A stretch of 64,000 nucleotides of DNA. It comes from Macrotrachela quadricornifera. Its lineage: Eukaryota > Rotifera > Eurotatoria > Philodinida > Philodinidae. Shown piece after piece: positions 22,346 to 34,314 of this stretch. How positions within the stretch are numbered: the stretch's first letter is position 1; each line of letters starts with the position of its first letter. The position numbers and the translations under genes are program-made. The notes under the pieces were generated by a model. The model did not search any database, was not told the DNA's origin, and saw only the letters and a program-made list of their open reading frames with translations. The stretch lies in the NCBI GenBank assembly GCA_022393335.1, contig JAJEKB010021031.1, positions 710,902 through 774,901 on the forward strand, written 5' to 3'.

Positions 22346-22411
22346 TAACAGTAAATAAGATAGATGCTCATGTAATTGACAAATCCAGCTTGTCAATAAC
22401 AGGATGACTAA

Positions 22412-22543
22412 TCAAGGGGGAAAAAGCGGATTTTTTGGGATTTAAATCCGAAAAAATCTCAAAAATCCAAAAAAATACCAAAAATCCAGAAAAATCTTCT
22501 CTGGATTTGAAATGCCAAATCCGTTGTTTCCCCCTTGGTGTCA
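22412..22543. mobile_element. Small MITE-like element with terminal inverted repeats
   Basis: CAAGGGGGAAAAAGCGGATTT at the left (about 22413) and AAATCCGTTGTTTCCCCCTTG at the right (ending about 22540) are imperfect inverted repeats of about 21 bp around a core that is itself rich in AAAATCC/GGATTT repeats. Total length is about 130 bp. It lies 70 bp upstream of the sirtuin start. Target duplication is not clear. Confidence 0.65.
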
Positions 22544-23137
22544 CTCGTTCGATACTTTTGTTGGGATATATTCATTATATTTAAAAGGTTAAATGAGAGT
22601 TAAAATTTAGAAGTAATTCAAAAGATATATATACAAGAACAACACAAAAAAAAGTATCAGTATGACGCAAGTTAAAATCCATAAAAATAAAAAAAGAGTC
22701 ACCATTACGACAACATTTCTTAATGCAAATAAAAACACGATAAGGACATTATAGTGAAAATAAAGAGTTAATCATTTCGTCATTTTAGTTAAATATTTTT
22801 TATTTCTATTTATATCACATAAAATACTGTGTTGTATTGGAGAACGTGAAACAGAGATGAAAGAAAATGTACTACAATAGGAAAAGATAGAAAAAAAGAC
22901 TTTTGATTACAAAGAGAAAAAAATGGAGACTGAAATGCGTACATCCTTATCATTTTCATGAGCCAAAACCGAAGGTAAATTTGACGTAGTTTATGAGAGA
23001 TAAGTAAATAGTATGGAGGTATCTTCATATTCGATATAGAGATGTCTTCTTTCTTGAGATGTACGCGTCGTCTAAAATAGAAAAACAAATATAATCAACA
23101 GTAAGAGAGAACGAGCATTTTTAAAATAAGATGAAAT

Positions 23138-23893
23138 ATGAGCAAACTTAACAAAAAAATTGCAGTCGTTACAGGTGCGTCTGAAGGTATTGGTTTTGCC
23201 ATTGCACAACGATTTATTACTGAAGGTGCAGAACATGTTTTTATCACTGGACGTCGGCAAGAAATGCTTGATGATGCCGTAAAAAAAATCGGAAGTACAA
23301 ATGTGACAGCAGTACAAGGTGATGTATCAAATATAGCTGATCTCGATAAACTGTACAATATCATTGAAAAAGAAAGAGGTCGACTGGATATCATTGTCGC
23401 CAATTCAGGTATTAGCCCGCTTGCACCAATTGGATCAATTACTGAAAAACAATTTGATGATACATTTAATACTAATGTAAAAGGAACACTTTTTACCGTT
23501 CAAAAAGCTTTACCACTATTAGTTGATGGTGGATCAATCATTCTTATTGGATCTGTCTCCTCTATTAAAGGTCATCCAGCTGCAAGCATCTACAGCGCAT
23601 CAAAAGCAGCTATTCGTTCTTTTGCTCGATCTTGGTCAATTGATTTAAAAGAACGCAGGATACGAGTTAATACTTTAAGTCCAGGATCAATCGAAACAAT
23701 GATGTTCAAAAATGTAGCTGATAGTGAAGTGACAAAAACAACTTTCATCACCGATTTAATAGCTACAGTACCAATGAATCGATTTGGTACACCTGATGAA
23801 ACTGCTAGAGCTGCAGTCTTTCTTGCTTCGGACGATAGTAGTTATATCACAGGTATCGAACTTTTTGTGGATGGAGGAAGAGGACAAATCTGA
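23138..23893 (+). CDS. Classical short-chain dehydrogenase/reductase (SDR)
   Basis: 251 residues, single exon, starting at the ATG at 23138. Rossmann NAD(P)-binding motif TGASEGIG (12-19), TGRR (37-40, basic residues favouring NADP), GDV (61-63), NSG (89-91, for NAG), Asn113, catalytic Ser139, Tyr152 and Lys156 in the YSASK motif, and PGSIET after the last core strand. The C-terminus ends in the FVDGGRG common to bacterial FabG-like and glucose-dehydrogenase-like SDRs. It would oxidise or reduce an alcohol/ketone; the substrate is unknown. Single-exon structure and bacterial-style sequence suggest possible horizontal acquisition, though animals also have many SDRs. It points away from the sirtuin, with about 790 bp between their starts. 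Confidence 0.9.
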   Translation: MSKLNKKIAVVTGASEGIGFAIAQRFITEGAEHVFITGRRQEMLDDAVKKIGSTNVTAVQGDVSNIADLDKLYNIIEKERGRLDIIVANSGISPLAPIGSITEKQFDDTFNTNVKGTLFTVQKALPLLVDGGSIILIGSVSSIKGHPAASIYSASKAAIRSFARSWSIDLKERRIRVNTLSPGSIETMMFKNVADSEVTKTTFITDLIATVPMNRFGTPDETARAAVFLASDDSSYITGIELFVDGGRGQI

Positions 23894-24841
23894 AACATTT
23901 ACTTTATGGACTCGTTTTATTAATAAAAACTTTTTCATGTGATTTAGCATTTGATTTTGTTTTTGTTGAATTAGCTTCAATATGCTTCTAAGTAGTCTTA
24001 TGCTTGTCAAAATAAATAAATCGTCTAAAATTATTCTTGATTAGCTATTAGAGTCATATGCAGTTTTAAAAAACTAGACATTAAAACCGAAATGCAATCA
24101 ATTAGCCAGCATTGTGTAAAGATTGTTTTCAATTTACTGCATTACATCGATTTATTGCACAGTTTATATCAGTCAACATCAAAAGAATGAACCGCTCAAT
24201 GTTTTGCCGATATCACAGTAACGGTAAAATGTAAAAAAGCAGTTTTTCTTAAAAGATTCATCTTTTAATTCTTTACAATTGCGTCTATTTCAATTGGTTC
24301 AAGTAGAATTTCTTCATTCACTTTAGCTATTGAGTTCAGTTGTGTTTCACTCTTAAGTCATTCTATATCTGTAATTTTGTTTGATCTTATCGAAATTTTC
24401 TTACCATTTATATACTTTCTGTAGAATTATAGCCCATAAACAAGATAGAAGTCTGTTTAAGTGATAACAGCTTTCCATAAATTTAAACAAAGCAACGGAC
24501 ATAATATCGCCTAAGAGTAAAAGTACGATCAACATAGATTTTCTGCGCATTTTCCGACAAATAATGTGGTTTATAAACACTCAAAATACTTTTTTAGCAA
24601 TATCAATAGTCAAAGCGAGTGAGATCCGTTTCATTGTTGATTATAAAACAACAGATTCTAATCAAAATAATTAAAATAGACAGAACTGTAGAAAATGAAA
24701 AGATGATTCTTTTTAAAAATTTGCCTTTTCATATTTTAGTGCTACTGGAATATATGTAAAACATTGAATAGCTCGTTCTTTATGGCCTATTCATTAAATC
24801 TAAAGACGAAGATAGTAAGTAGAGAATATTGTCTAATCGCA
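23894..24841. other. Intergenic stretch, nothing recognised
   Basis: A+T-rich DNA between the 3' ends of the SDR and ABC genes. No gene, RNA or repeat could be supported. Confidence 0.5.
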
Positions 24842-27800
24842 TCAATTTAAATGAAGGTTATTAGGCATATCGAAGTAGACAACCTCTCCCTGTTGTAACA
24901 TAAGAATGCGATCGCTATTGACTACTGTATTCAATCGATGTGCAATTGTTAATATGGTACGATCATGAAATTTGTCAGCAATCACTTGTTGAATCATTCT
25001 GTCCGTATCATGGTCAACATTTGCTGTAGCTTCATCAATCAGCAATATATGACTCTTCTTCAGAATGGCTCGAGCTACACATATCAATTGGCGTTCACCA
25101 GCACTCAAATTAGCACCTGATTCAGCTACTAACATGTGAAGTCCATCGGGATGATTGCGTACTAATTGTTTGAGTTGAACGGCTTCGAGTGCTGTAAGAC
25201 ACTCTTCATCTGAGAAGTGTTCAAACGGATCAATATTATATCGAAGTGTACCACAGAAAAGTATAGGTACTTGTGGAATAACACTTAAATGAGAACGAAG
25301 ATGATGGAGTGAAAGACGTCCAATATCGACATCATCAATAAGTATGCTTCCGTTGATCGATGATTGATTGACAAGTCGAAAGAGAGCTTGGAGAATGGAT
25401 GATTTTCCAGCACCTAAATGAAAATTAAATATTGAGAACGAGACATCATCAAGAGGGCAATCATCCGTACAAATACAAGAATATGTTTAAAAAACTCTTC
25501 AAATCCAAAATCTCAATCTTTTCTATTAAAGAAACAGATGAATATATGAAAAACGACACAAATATTTATACTGCCATTTAGTATTTCGATCAACTTTTGT
25601 TTTGTCACTGCCGAACTCGAGCATTTTCTAGTCAACTGAAGACAGACTGATATTTATTGAATAAATTATATCAGAAGAATATGTTGTTAGAAGTATTCGA
25701 TGAAACAAGTGCTTCAACGAATTGATAAGTATTACGACTTCTTCTTAACATCAACAGCAAATTAATATTGTATAAATGACTCGTGTATCTTTTGTTTCAA
25801 ATAAAGAAGATTATCATTTTGGTATCGTTTTTATGATATCAGACATGAGAATGATATAAATTAAATTCATGTCCATCTTAGAGATAAGTGGTCGTGCTCA
25901 TTTTTTGATTAACTTTTTCAAGAAATAAGGTATAAACCTGCAGTTTTCATCGTTGAAAAAAGTGGACAAAGAAGCATCGAAATATATATGGAAAGATTTT
26001 TTAATCAGTTTCCTAAATGTTTTACATAGAAGATCAATAAAAACAGCATGCCTTTCATAGTCACAACATTAATTTATCGATTTCTAAGAGTGTGCTAGAA
26101 CCGACAGACAAAGAGCTACAAAATAATCGAAAAATAACCATTTTAACGTTTGGCTAAAATCTTTACGAAAGTTGCTAAAAAATCTTGCCATATATGATGC
26201 GATGCATCTTCATCAACTCTTTCCAACCACTTATCTCTAATAGAAATTGATGTTTTCGAAGAAGATAAAATTGTCGGTATTTTAAAGGATCTCAGTTAAC
26301 CCGATGGTTTTCAACCGATATCCTATTCTGTCCTAATGAATGTTCTTCATATATATTCCCATAAATGAAGTAAGCATACCTGTCCGACCAATAACGCCAA
26401 TCTTTTCTTTAGACTCAATTCGTAGGTTAAGATTTTTGAGTACAGGATCGAGCTCTGGGCGATAACGAAATGTATAGTCTTTAAATTCGATAATACCACG
26501 AGAAGGCCAATCGTCTCCTGGTTGAATGAGAATATTGTTCTCGATGATATCCTGTTGACTTTCTGGTACTAGTTGACCATATTCATGAATACGTTCTGCA
26601 CTAGTCATGAAATTTTCAGCTTCGGCTGATTGTCGTACAGCCCATTGAAAGAGACCTGTTAAACTAATACAGTATGTGATACTAAGTGCTGCTGCTGACG
26701 GATCGATTTGATTGCGCAAAGCTACAGCAAGAAGAGCAGTAACCAACGTGAGTAAAGATGCTATGAAATCGAGTCGTAAACCAAACCAACGTGCAGTGGC
26801 AGAAAGAATGAAGTAAGCTCGTGAATTCGTATCAATTCGTTCTATAAACATATTTAAAAAAGTTGCTTGAATGTCAAATGCACGAATACTGGATAGTCCA
26901 TCTAAGGATGATGAGAACAGTGTATAAATAGGACTACGTGTTACACTTTCAAGTCGTTTGAGTTGACGACCGGCACACATGTAAAATCGTCGGAGATATA
27001 AAACTGAAGGAGCTAGAGGAATGAGAATTAAAAGTACCCATGGATTGCTCCTTCCAATGACTGCAATAGAACCGAGAGTCATTAGTAAATATTGCATCGT
27101 ATCAACTAAAGCTAAAGGTAAGGATTGATCTAATACTTGTTGATCTTTGCTTGCTCGATTCAAAATTCGTCCACTTGGATTACTTTCAAAGAAACGTAAC
27201 GAAGTATATAGAATACCTTTAATCATTCGATTGTGAAAATAAGTCGAACCACGCAATATAATATAATAGATAAATCCAGCACGTATGACTGCAATGATTA
27301 ATGTGGAACATATAGCTCCAAGATAGATGTACGCATAAAATGATAATCGTTGTTCTCTTTCATTCTTACCAGACCATAGAGCAAGCCAAGTATTTGCAAA
27401 GTCGTACAAAGCTTCATTAACGAGCATAAAAGTAATCATTAGAAGAAAACCAAACCATCGTAAAGGTGGGGAAGTAAATAATTTTAGCCAGACATTCCAT
27501 TTGACGGCGCCATCGACTGATGTTTCATTTATGACAATCGAATTCATATCAGTTACAGAATTATTAAGTATCCGATCTGTCTCCTTGTCATCAGATGACT
27601 CTGTTTCTAATATATCATTCGATGATTCAATTACAGGTCGTTGTTCAATATATAATTCTTCAATGTGACCATTTGTCATGACAATCATTTGATCTATTTC
27701 AACTAAAAATTGTGTCTGATGTGTAACTAATATTCGAGTCTTTCCACGAAGAAGACTACGAGGACCAATACATTGATCAAAAATGTTCTTTGCCACCTTT

Positions 27801-29568
27801 GGATCAACAGCAGCAAGTGGATCATCAAGTAAATATAGGTTAGCATCAGCGTACAAAGCACGAGCGAGTGATATGCGAGCTTTTTGTCCACCACTCAAAT
27901 TGACACCTTTATCACCAATCATCAATAAATCACCGACTTCACCAAAATTCTGTAAATCAATATCAAGACAACATGCCCTTATTACATTTTTATAACGTTC
28001 TTCATCCATCGCTTTGCCAAGAAGAATATTAGCTCGAATAGTATCAGCAAATATCCACGCTGATTGTGGAGCATACGATATTGAATCAACATTTACTCCT
28101 AGTTTTCCACTAACAAGATTGATCTCACCAAGAATTGCAGCAAGTAAAGTTGACTTACCAGCACCAACCGCACCTTTCACTGCAACCAAGTTTCCGCCTC
28201 TAACTTTGAGATTGAGAGAGAACAACGAAGGAGTATCTTTCCAAGAAAATGATGCATCTTCCATTATGATTATATGATCTTCGTTTTCTTTCTTTACTTT
28301 TTCACGTTTATTCAACAATATGTCGAGTTGCATAAATTGATCGATTCTTCTTGCAGAAACACGAGCCTCACTGAACTTTTCGATCGCTGACGGCATCGTA
28401 ACTGTCACTGGAACACGAACCATAACGAAGAAGGCTAATGTAGAAAATATATCTTCTGAAAGTAAAGTTCGACCCATTAGCCAACTACCACCAAAGGTAG
28501 CAAGAGAAATTAAAGGTAATGTTGCGAAGGAGAGAGCAGTATTGAGAGCTCTCAAACAGCTCACTTTATAAATATTCGCAAGTTCATGTCGACGTGTTTC
28601 ACGTATTCGTTTTTCCATAGCTTTTTCCCAATTGTACATTTTAATAATTTGACATCCATTGACGAGTTCATTGATTGTTTGGACACGTTTGTCTGTACAT
28701 GCCATTGTAAGCTTTCGATATCGGCTGAATTGTCTACTGAAAATGAACTGTATAGGTACTAATAAAATCAATACGGCATAGCCGAATAATGTCGGTAAAC
28801 CAATGTACCACCAAAGAAGACCAAATGTTCCAAGAGCTTCAAGAGGTACGAGCATGGAAGCATGCACAAATACACTCAATTCTTCGAATTTACCAACATC
28901 ATTTGCAACTAAATTGATTATTTGAGCAGCAGTAGTCTTGTGAAGAGCTGCAGTATTAATTTTCAACAAGTGTTTATAGATGGCAGATGATAAGGCATTG
29001 CGAATTCGCATACCTATGCGGCTATTTCGAAAAAAGATTTGTTGAGGAACAATAGCTTGTACAATAGCAGAAATACAAAGACCAATACAAAATAGATAAG
29101 CAGCATAAATTGGTAAGTTTGATTTACCTTTAATATAGAGAACTATTTGACGAATAAGTAATGGTTGTGCAATATGAGCCATAACAAGTGGAAAAACGAG
29201 TAACATACTTATTATAAAATCCTTATAAAATGTTCGGTTAATTACATACCATGTACTTCGCCATCCAGAACTATGTTGATTCACTCTGTTCAACAAGACT
29301 GAACATTTATCATTAATAGAAAGCTCGTCAAGATCGTTTTCCACAAGTGTACGTTTATTACTCAAGGAAAGAATAGGCGTTACCCATGCATACAATGGCA
29401 TCTGTATCCATCTTGTCCATGATGATTCAGCCCAATCTAATCGTGATGATTGCCTTTGTTCATCTAGAATATATTATTATCAGAATGAACTATTTGCGGG
29501 TATTTGTGTTCTTATTTTCATAATGAAAAAATGCAAGCACTCTTAATTTTTAATATGTACATACTCAT
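24842..29568 (-). CDS. ABCC-family (MRP4-like) ATP-binding cassette exporter
   Basis: Model: exon 1 at 29568-29565 (ATGA only), exon 2 29463-26380, exon 3 25413-24842; phases close to 3,660 nt, 1,219 residues. Order is TMD1, NBD1, TMD2, NBD2, the short ABCC4-type plan without an extra TMD0. NBD1 has GAVGAGKST, LSGGQKARISLARAL and LYLLDDPLAAVD. NBD2 has GRTGAGKSS (split by the second intron), the degenerate signature NLSAGERQLICVARAI and ILLIDEATANVD. TMD1 ends and the linker are rich in acidic residues. It would export organic anions or conjugates at the plasma membrane. The C-terminus stops soon after the H-loop (AHRLNTVV), shorter than typical MRP4, so a further exon may be missed. The second intron (966 bp) is unusually long for this window. 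The 4-nt coding exon is inferred from a GTATGT donor and phase. Confidence 0.88.
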
Positions 29569-30410
29569 TTCAATTAATACAATAATATTGCTTTGTTGTT
29601 ATCAGAATAAACTTGCTTCGTATTTTTGCTATATTTTGAATTTCAAGTGACACATGGTGAGAATTTTAGTTTTAGTAGTTGTTCTTTCAAACATAAAATT
29701 TGCTTTATCACATTTTCTTTCATTTCTTATCATTGTCATATAAGTAGTTTCTTGCATACATACGTTGCTACTCTTAATGTATTCATTATATAAAAGTGAT
29801 GCAAATAAAATTCAACGGTGCGATTTATACACTGAACATTCATTACATCCTTTCACTCACATCAACATCATAATCATTTTAAGATTTTTGAACAAAACCT
29901 ATATCATATCTTGTAATTCGAAAATCTTTCTAAATCACTTTGGCTATTGTTCATTACACAATGAACACCTAGGTGTTATGAACATTTTTAATGTAACGAA
30001 TTGATACGCTGATTCCTTCGAATAGTATCATTACTAAAATTGTGAATTTGTTGATTAGATTAAATTTCTGTCTCTTCAATTTTGAGTTTATTAGTGTAAA
30101 AATATATAATGTTTCAAATGTTGTGCATTAGTTTACAACTAAGTACATTTAATAACGGCACGTTTTGACTACCATGATGGAGATAAGAAACGAGAAAGAT
30201 TTTTCTGCTACAGTAAGGTGAAAATAAAGGTCTTCGTTATTTTTTATTTTCACTATCATCAATTCTTCTAGGAGTTACTCGCTAAAATCGGCTACTTGTA
30301 TAGTGTGAATAACTTTCTACCGAATGCACAAAGAATTTATGCAATGTTTTCTACAGTTTTCTCATCGCAATCAAATTGTTTGCGTCCAGAATGACTTAAA
30401 TGTTGAATGA
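29569..30410. other. Intergenic stretch upstream of the ABC gene
   Basis: A+T-rich; contains the presumed promoter of the minus-strand ABC transporter. The open frame at 29765-30004 has no domain-like features. Nothing specific is seen. Confidence 0.45.
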
Positions 30411-30416
30411 TTTAAA

Positions 30417-31100
30417 GGTACCCTCCCCCTCTTTTTTTTTTTGTTTATATGCACTGTAGATAGACCATGTGCTGGTATTTTGATTGTCGTTTAAACGATC
30501 TAGATCGGCCCTGCCATTGAATTACTATCGGGTACCCATTAAAAGCTTCTACCAAATGAAAAAAAATCAGACTGCTCCCAAACTTATTTTTCGTTTTTCT
30601 CTAAACTAGTTTTTCATGCACAGGACTAAATTGTGAATCGAGAAACCTCCCTTTAACTTCGTCCAATCGAGCTGAAATTTTTACCATAGTTACTTTGAAT
30701 TTTCTCCAGAAGTAAAATCAGTGGTTTTCATTTCAAGTATCTCCATCAGAATTTATAGGTTCCGGAAGTTAAAAATTTGCTTTGGGAGAAAACCTTTACG
30801 TACATTTTTTATAAAAAAAAAGAAAGTGAGATTTTTGAAAAAGCTGAAAATTAACTCTGAGATATGGTCGTCGGTATTTCCAAAAAAAATTTCAGCCAAA
30901 TCGAACAAGGTTTGACATACAAGTTCCTCTGCAGGGTGAGAACCTTTGGAAAGCCGTGAAAACCGCCTTAGAGAATTTTTTCCTCGAACACGTGTCTGAT
31001 CATTTTAGGTGGTCTATCTACCATAAAAATTTCAACTCAATCGGACTTATCGTCTTTGAGATCTGAAAATCGTCAAAAACGAGGGGGGATACCCTTGGAG
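30417..31100. repeat. Candidate DNA element with GGTACCC/GGGTATCC ends
   Basis: The left end reads GGTACCCTCCCCCTC and the right end GAGGGGGGATACCC, inverted about 680 bp apart. Between them lie several copies of a phrase of the type ATTTTTACCATAGTTACTTT, ATTTCAGCCAAATCGAACAA and TTTCAACTCAATCGGACTTA (CAA-TCG-A words after AAATTTC), spaced irregularly. This looks like a non-coding transposable element; no family is recognised. Confidence 0.35.
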
Positions 31101-31726
31101 TTAAAGTGACACCCCTACCTAAGACCACGTATCGTTTTACAGTTTTTCGTATCTCATCAAGGTCTACTTGTCGCCAAAAGATGGATTCCAAATGGCTTGA
31201 ACACTTAAAAATGTTCCCTCTTGAGTGAATAGATTGAATGATGGTATATAGGACAAAAATAGATCAATTTGTTCTGGAGTTTTTCTATAATCAAAAAGAT
31301 GAAGAGTAATAGCTCGACTAGCGATGAATAGCAAATGCTATTGACATATCATATCAAAATGAAATTTGAAACAATAAAATGAAAATTGGTTGGAGCACAT
31401 ATTAACAAGAGACACAAAACTCTGATACTAATTCGTAAGTTTCAATGCATCGAAAATACTTTCAAAGGAATCAAAAAGGAACAGATCTTTTATTCTAAAA
31501 CAATTATCTTGTCTGTTTCATTGACTGCATATACGTTTTTAAGGTAACAACTGTGTCATTATCATAGATTTAAACACTTTAGCTTCCGTTGCCTATGGAT
31601 GATATATTAGATTTGAATGCAGGTTGAAAAAAAGATATACAAATGTATTGTCATTTATTGTCACATAAGCAATTTTCAACAAAAAAAAAGCGATTATCGC
31701 ACATCGAATTGTGCTTTTTGCACTGC
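31101..31726. other. Intergenic stretch, nothing recognised
   Basis: DNA downstream of the minus-strand receptor 2. No repeat or gene could be supported. Confidence 0.4.
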
Positions 31727-32671
31727 TCAGTTCATAGGAGCCGTTTGTCGAGTAATTGCACGATGGATTCGTTTTTTAACAGAAACCCAGATTTGTGGTA
31801 TCCAAGCTAAGCATAGAAACGGCAAACACAGAGGATACAAATAGGTAACAAAAAAGCTGATGTCAAATGCCACTGGGTAAAAGGAAAAAAAGTTACGAAT
31901 TAGAATGATGATAGAAAATGGCATAGCAGTTACAAGAAATGAAACTGATATGAAAATAAGTTGAAAGGCCATTTTACCATACTTTCGCCAGCCAACCGTT
32001 TGACGAAGATGGCGCTTAGAATAGATTATACGAATGAAAAGTGTACTACTAAATATCAAATCACTAATTGGCGGTATCGAAAAGTTCGCAATCATGTCAT
32101 ACGAGGACATTATTTCGTAACTATAATAACAAGGAATAGCGCAAGGCGCCGATTGAAAATCATATGAATTTTCACATGGATAAATGAAATAAGCATAAAT
32201 ATAGAAACATGTAACATAAAAAAGGAGAATAAAAGGTGGTACATAATGAAAGCATATTTTTTTCCATTTTGAACGAAGAAGACGTTCGTGAAAAATGAAA
32301 ATATGTCGTTGAAATGATGCCCATGCCATCATGAATCCGCACATTGCCCATACAGCACTATCGATAGAAACCCATATCATACAGTAGACAGGATTTTTGA
32401 AAAGTACTGTGCCTCGTTGGTAAAAATATAAGTACATTGAAATGTTGATCGCCACATAAACAAAATTAAGAAATAACATAATGAGAAGTGAATGATAATT
32501 TAGTCCTGAACGAAGAGTTTTTTTAGACATAATGTAAACTATGACAACCAGATAGCAAATCAACGATGGTATTTCGAGTACAAGCAAAATCTTGAATCTC
32601 ATTGCTGTACTAATTGGTGAAACATAAGTGTCTTCTTGAGTATAAATGTTTTGGCTTAGATTCTGTTGCAT
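31727..32671 (-). CDS. Rhodopsin-like seven-transmembrane receptor (receptor 2)
   Basis: 314 residues, single exon, ATG at 32669-32671. Seven hydrophobic segments begin near residues 28, 60, 97, 143, 190, 232 and 268. The helix-3 end is FQRHIFIFHER, the same place where receptor 1 has IERHILIFH. A basic short third loop (YSKRHLRQTVGWRKYGK) parallels KTRCNQPIQWKKQRK of receptor 1 and KRRLRQNISWSRHRK of receptor 3. Cysteines near residue 91 and in the second extracellular loop (CENSYDF...CAIPC) can form the usual disulfide. An Asn-rich N-terminus carries an N-glycosylation site (NLS). Class A GPCR, ligand unknown; member of a family expanded in this lineage. Confidence 0.85.
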   Translation of the reverse strand: MQQNLSQNIYTQEDTYVSPISTAMRFKILLVLEIPSLICYLVVIVYIMSKKTLRSGLNYHSLLIMLFLNFVYVAINISMYLYFYQRGTVLFKNPVYCMIWVSIDSAVWAMCGFMMAWASFQRHIFIFHERLLRSKWKKICFHYVPPFILLFYVTCFYIYAYFIYPCENSYDFQSAPCAIPCYYSYEIMSSYDMIANFSIPPISDLIFSSTLFIRIIYSKRHLRQTVGWRKYGKMAFQLIFISVSFLVTAMPFSIIILIRNFFSFYPVAFDISFFVTYLYPLCLPFLCLAWIPQIWVSVKKRIHRAITRQTAPMN

Positions 32672-33927
32672 GTTGATTGGTTGTCGGTACTAACTGCCTA
32701 GATAAAAGGAAGTATTTCAACTGAATAAATTTGAAGTGCTTGTATCAGAATCCACAATTTTTTTTATTTAAAGCGATGTTTGTGCGTGAACCGTGATTCT
32801 TTATCGTTGTAAAAATCTACATTATAATAGACAAACTTTTTCAGTTCAGGAACTTTTTCTGATTGGTTACAGAACGGAAAGAGTTCATATGAACGATAAG
32901 TGACAGAATGAAAAAAAAAAAGAATATATACGATGAACATATATATGAGAATGAGTATCTATGTATATTTTCATCTGCTGGTTAATTATCTATAGATCAT
33001 TATGTATAGACGCCGTCTCGCTTCATTCATGATTCTGAGCAATATATTTGAGTTATTTGCTCAATACTTTATTCTCTCTCCTTCAATATTTTATGATCAC
33101 AGCAACATATACCATCATCATCATTTATAAACTATTTTAAATTATTATATTGTCATCTCTTCTGAAAATAAAAATTGATAGTTATATTGATTAGCATTTA
33201 TTTGTATATACATTTATTACATATACATCTATGCTTATTTATTCGTTAATTCGTTTATATTTATATATATTAATTTTCAGTTTATATTTGTTTATAAACA
33301 TTTATAAAAACTATTATAAAAATAAAAAATACTAATAAAACAAAACGCAGAAACGAATAAAAATATAAAAGAAGAAAAAAAAAAAGAAAATGTACGAATA
33401 AAAAATAGAATAAAAGCAGTCTAAAAGAAACTAAAAGAATAAAAGCAATCTAAAAGAAAATAAAAGAATCAAAATAAAAGAATATATATATTAATATTTA
33501 TCATTTAATTTATTAATTGTCTAAATTTATATAGGTATTCATAGTTTTGAATTTATTGTTATAAATTTTATATTTAGCTATTCATTAGAAGAACAAGAAC
33601 AACTACATTAAAAAGAAAAAAGATAAAATAGGAAAAAAGTTCATATATCATAATTTTTTTATATTAATTGATATAAGATTTTTATATTTAGATATAAAAA
33701 AAGTAAATAGCAGATTAAAACATAAAAGGAAATAAAACAATAAAAGAATAAAAAATTGAAACATTTCATTATTTCTGTTATTTCTATTTACTGATATAAG
33801 TTTTTTAGGTTGATACAAAAAGTAAAAAAAAAGCTTAATTAAAACAAAAATCTAAAATTAAATAAAAAAAATCATTTAAAATTGTTGTGAAATGATGATT
33901 GGTAGGTGAGAAGAACGAAGAGAAAAT
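32672..33927. other. Intergenic, very A+T-rich low-complexity DNA
   Basis: From about 33160 to 33880 the sequence is mostly A and T. It includes irregular repeats of TAAAAGAATAAAAG and CTAAAAGAAA (33400-33480) and TTTATAT words. No gene is supported. It borders the transposon remnants starting at 33.93 kb. Confidence 0.5.
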
Positions 33928-34314
33928 ATGAAAACATATCGTGAAAAAAACACTAAAAAAATCAAGGCTTCAAATGCGTTACATTATGAAGAAAATCGGC
34001 CAGCAATTTTGGGTAAAAGAAGTAAAAATCGACAAGTAATTTCGGCTCGAATTCATGAATATTACGTGGGAAATAGGGAGGAAAGATGTAGGAGTTATAT
34101 CGAGATTCGAAATGTTATTAAAAATCGAATCAGTAACCGAAATGAGAGAACTTTGGAAACGCATTTTAAATCGTCTATTTTTGTGTCTCCGAATTTTGTT
34201 TATCCGGCCACTTATGGTTTAGATTCTTTGAATATTGAATGCAAACACTGTAAAGCGGTTTATTTCAAAGATGAATTGAAAAGTATATATTGTCACAATA
34301 GAAAACGGGAGGCA
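33928..34314 (+). pseudogene. Helitron-like rolling-circle transposon protein, N-terminal fragment
   Basis: An ATG at 33928 opens a basic frame whose last part, DSLNIECKHCKAVYFKDELK followed by YCHNRKREAV, resembles the C-x2-C-x-A-x2-F-x2-E ... C zinc-like motif near the N-terminus of Helitron RepHel proteins. Similarity stops where the inverted repeat of the MULE element begins (about 34315), and the remaining frame to 34374 is simply the GTGTGT-rich repeat. No Rep or helicase motif is present, so this is a relic cut off by later insertion. The assignment rests on one motif and is moderate. Confidence 0.45.

Noticed and set aside
27783..28277. Plus-strand frames of 70 and 87 codons
   Set aside because: Antisense to NBD1 of the ABC transporter.
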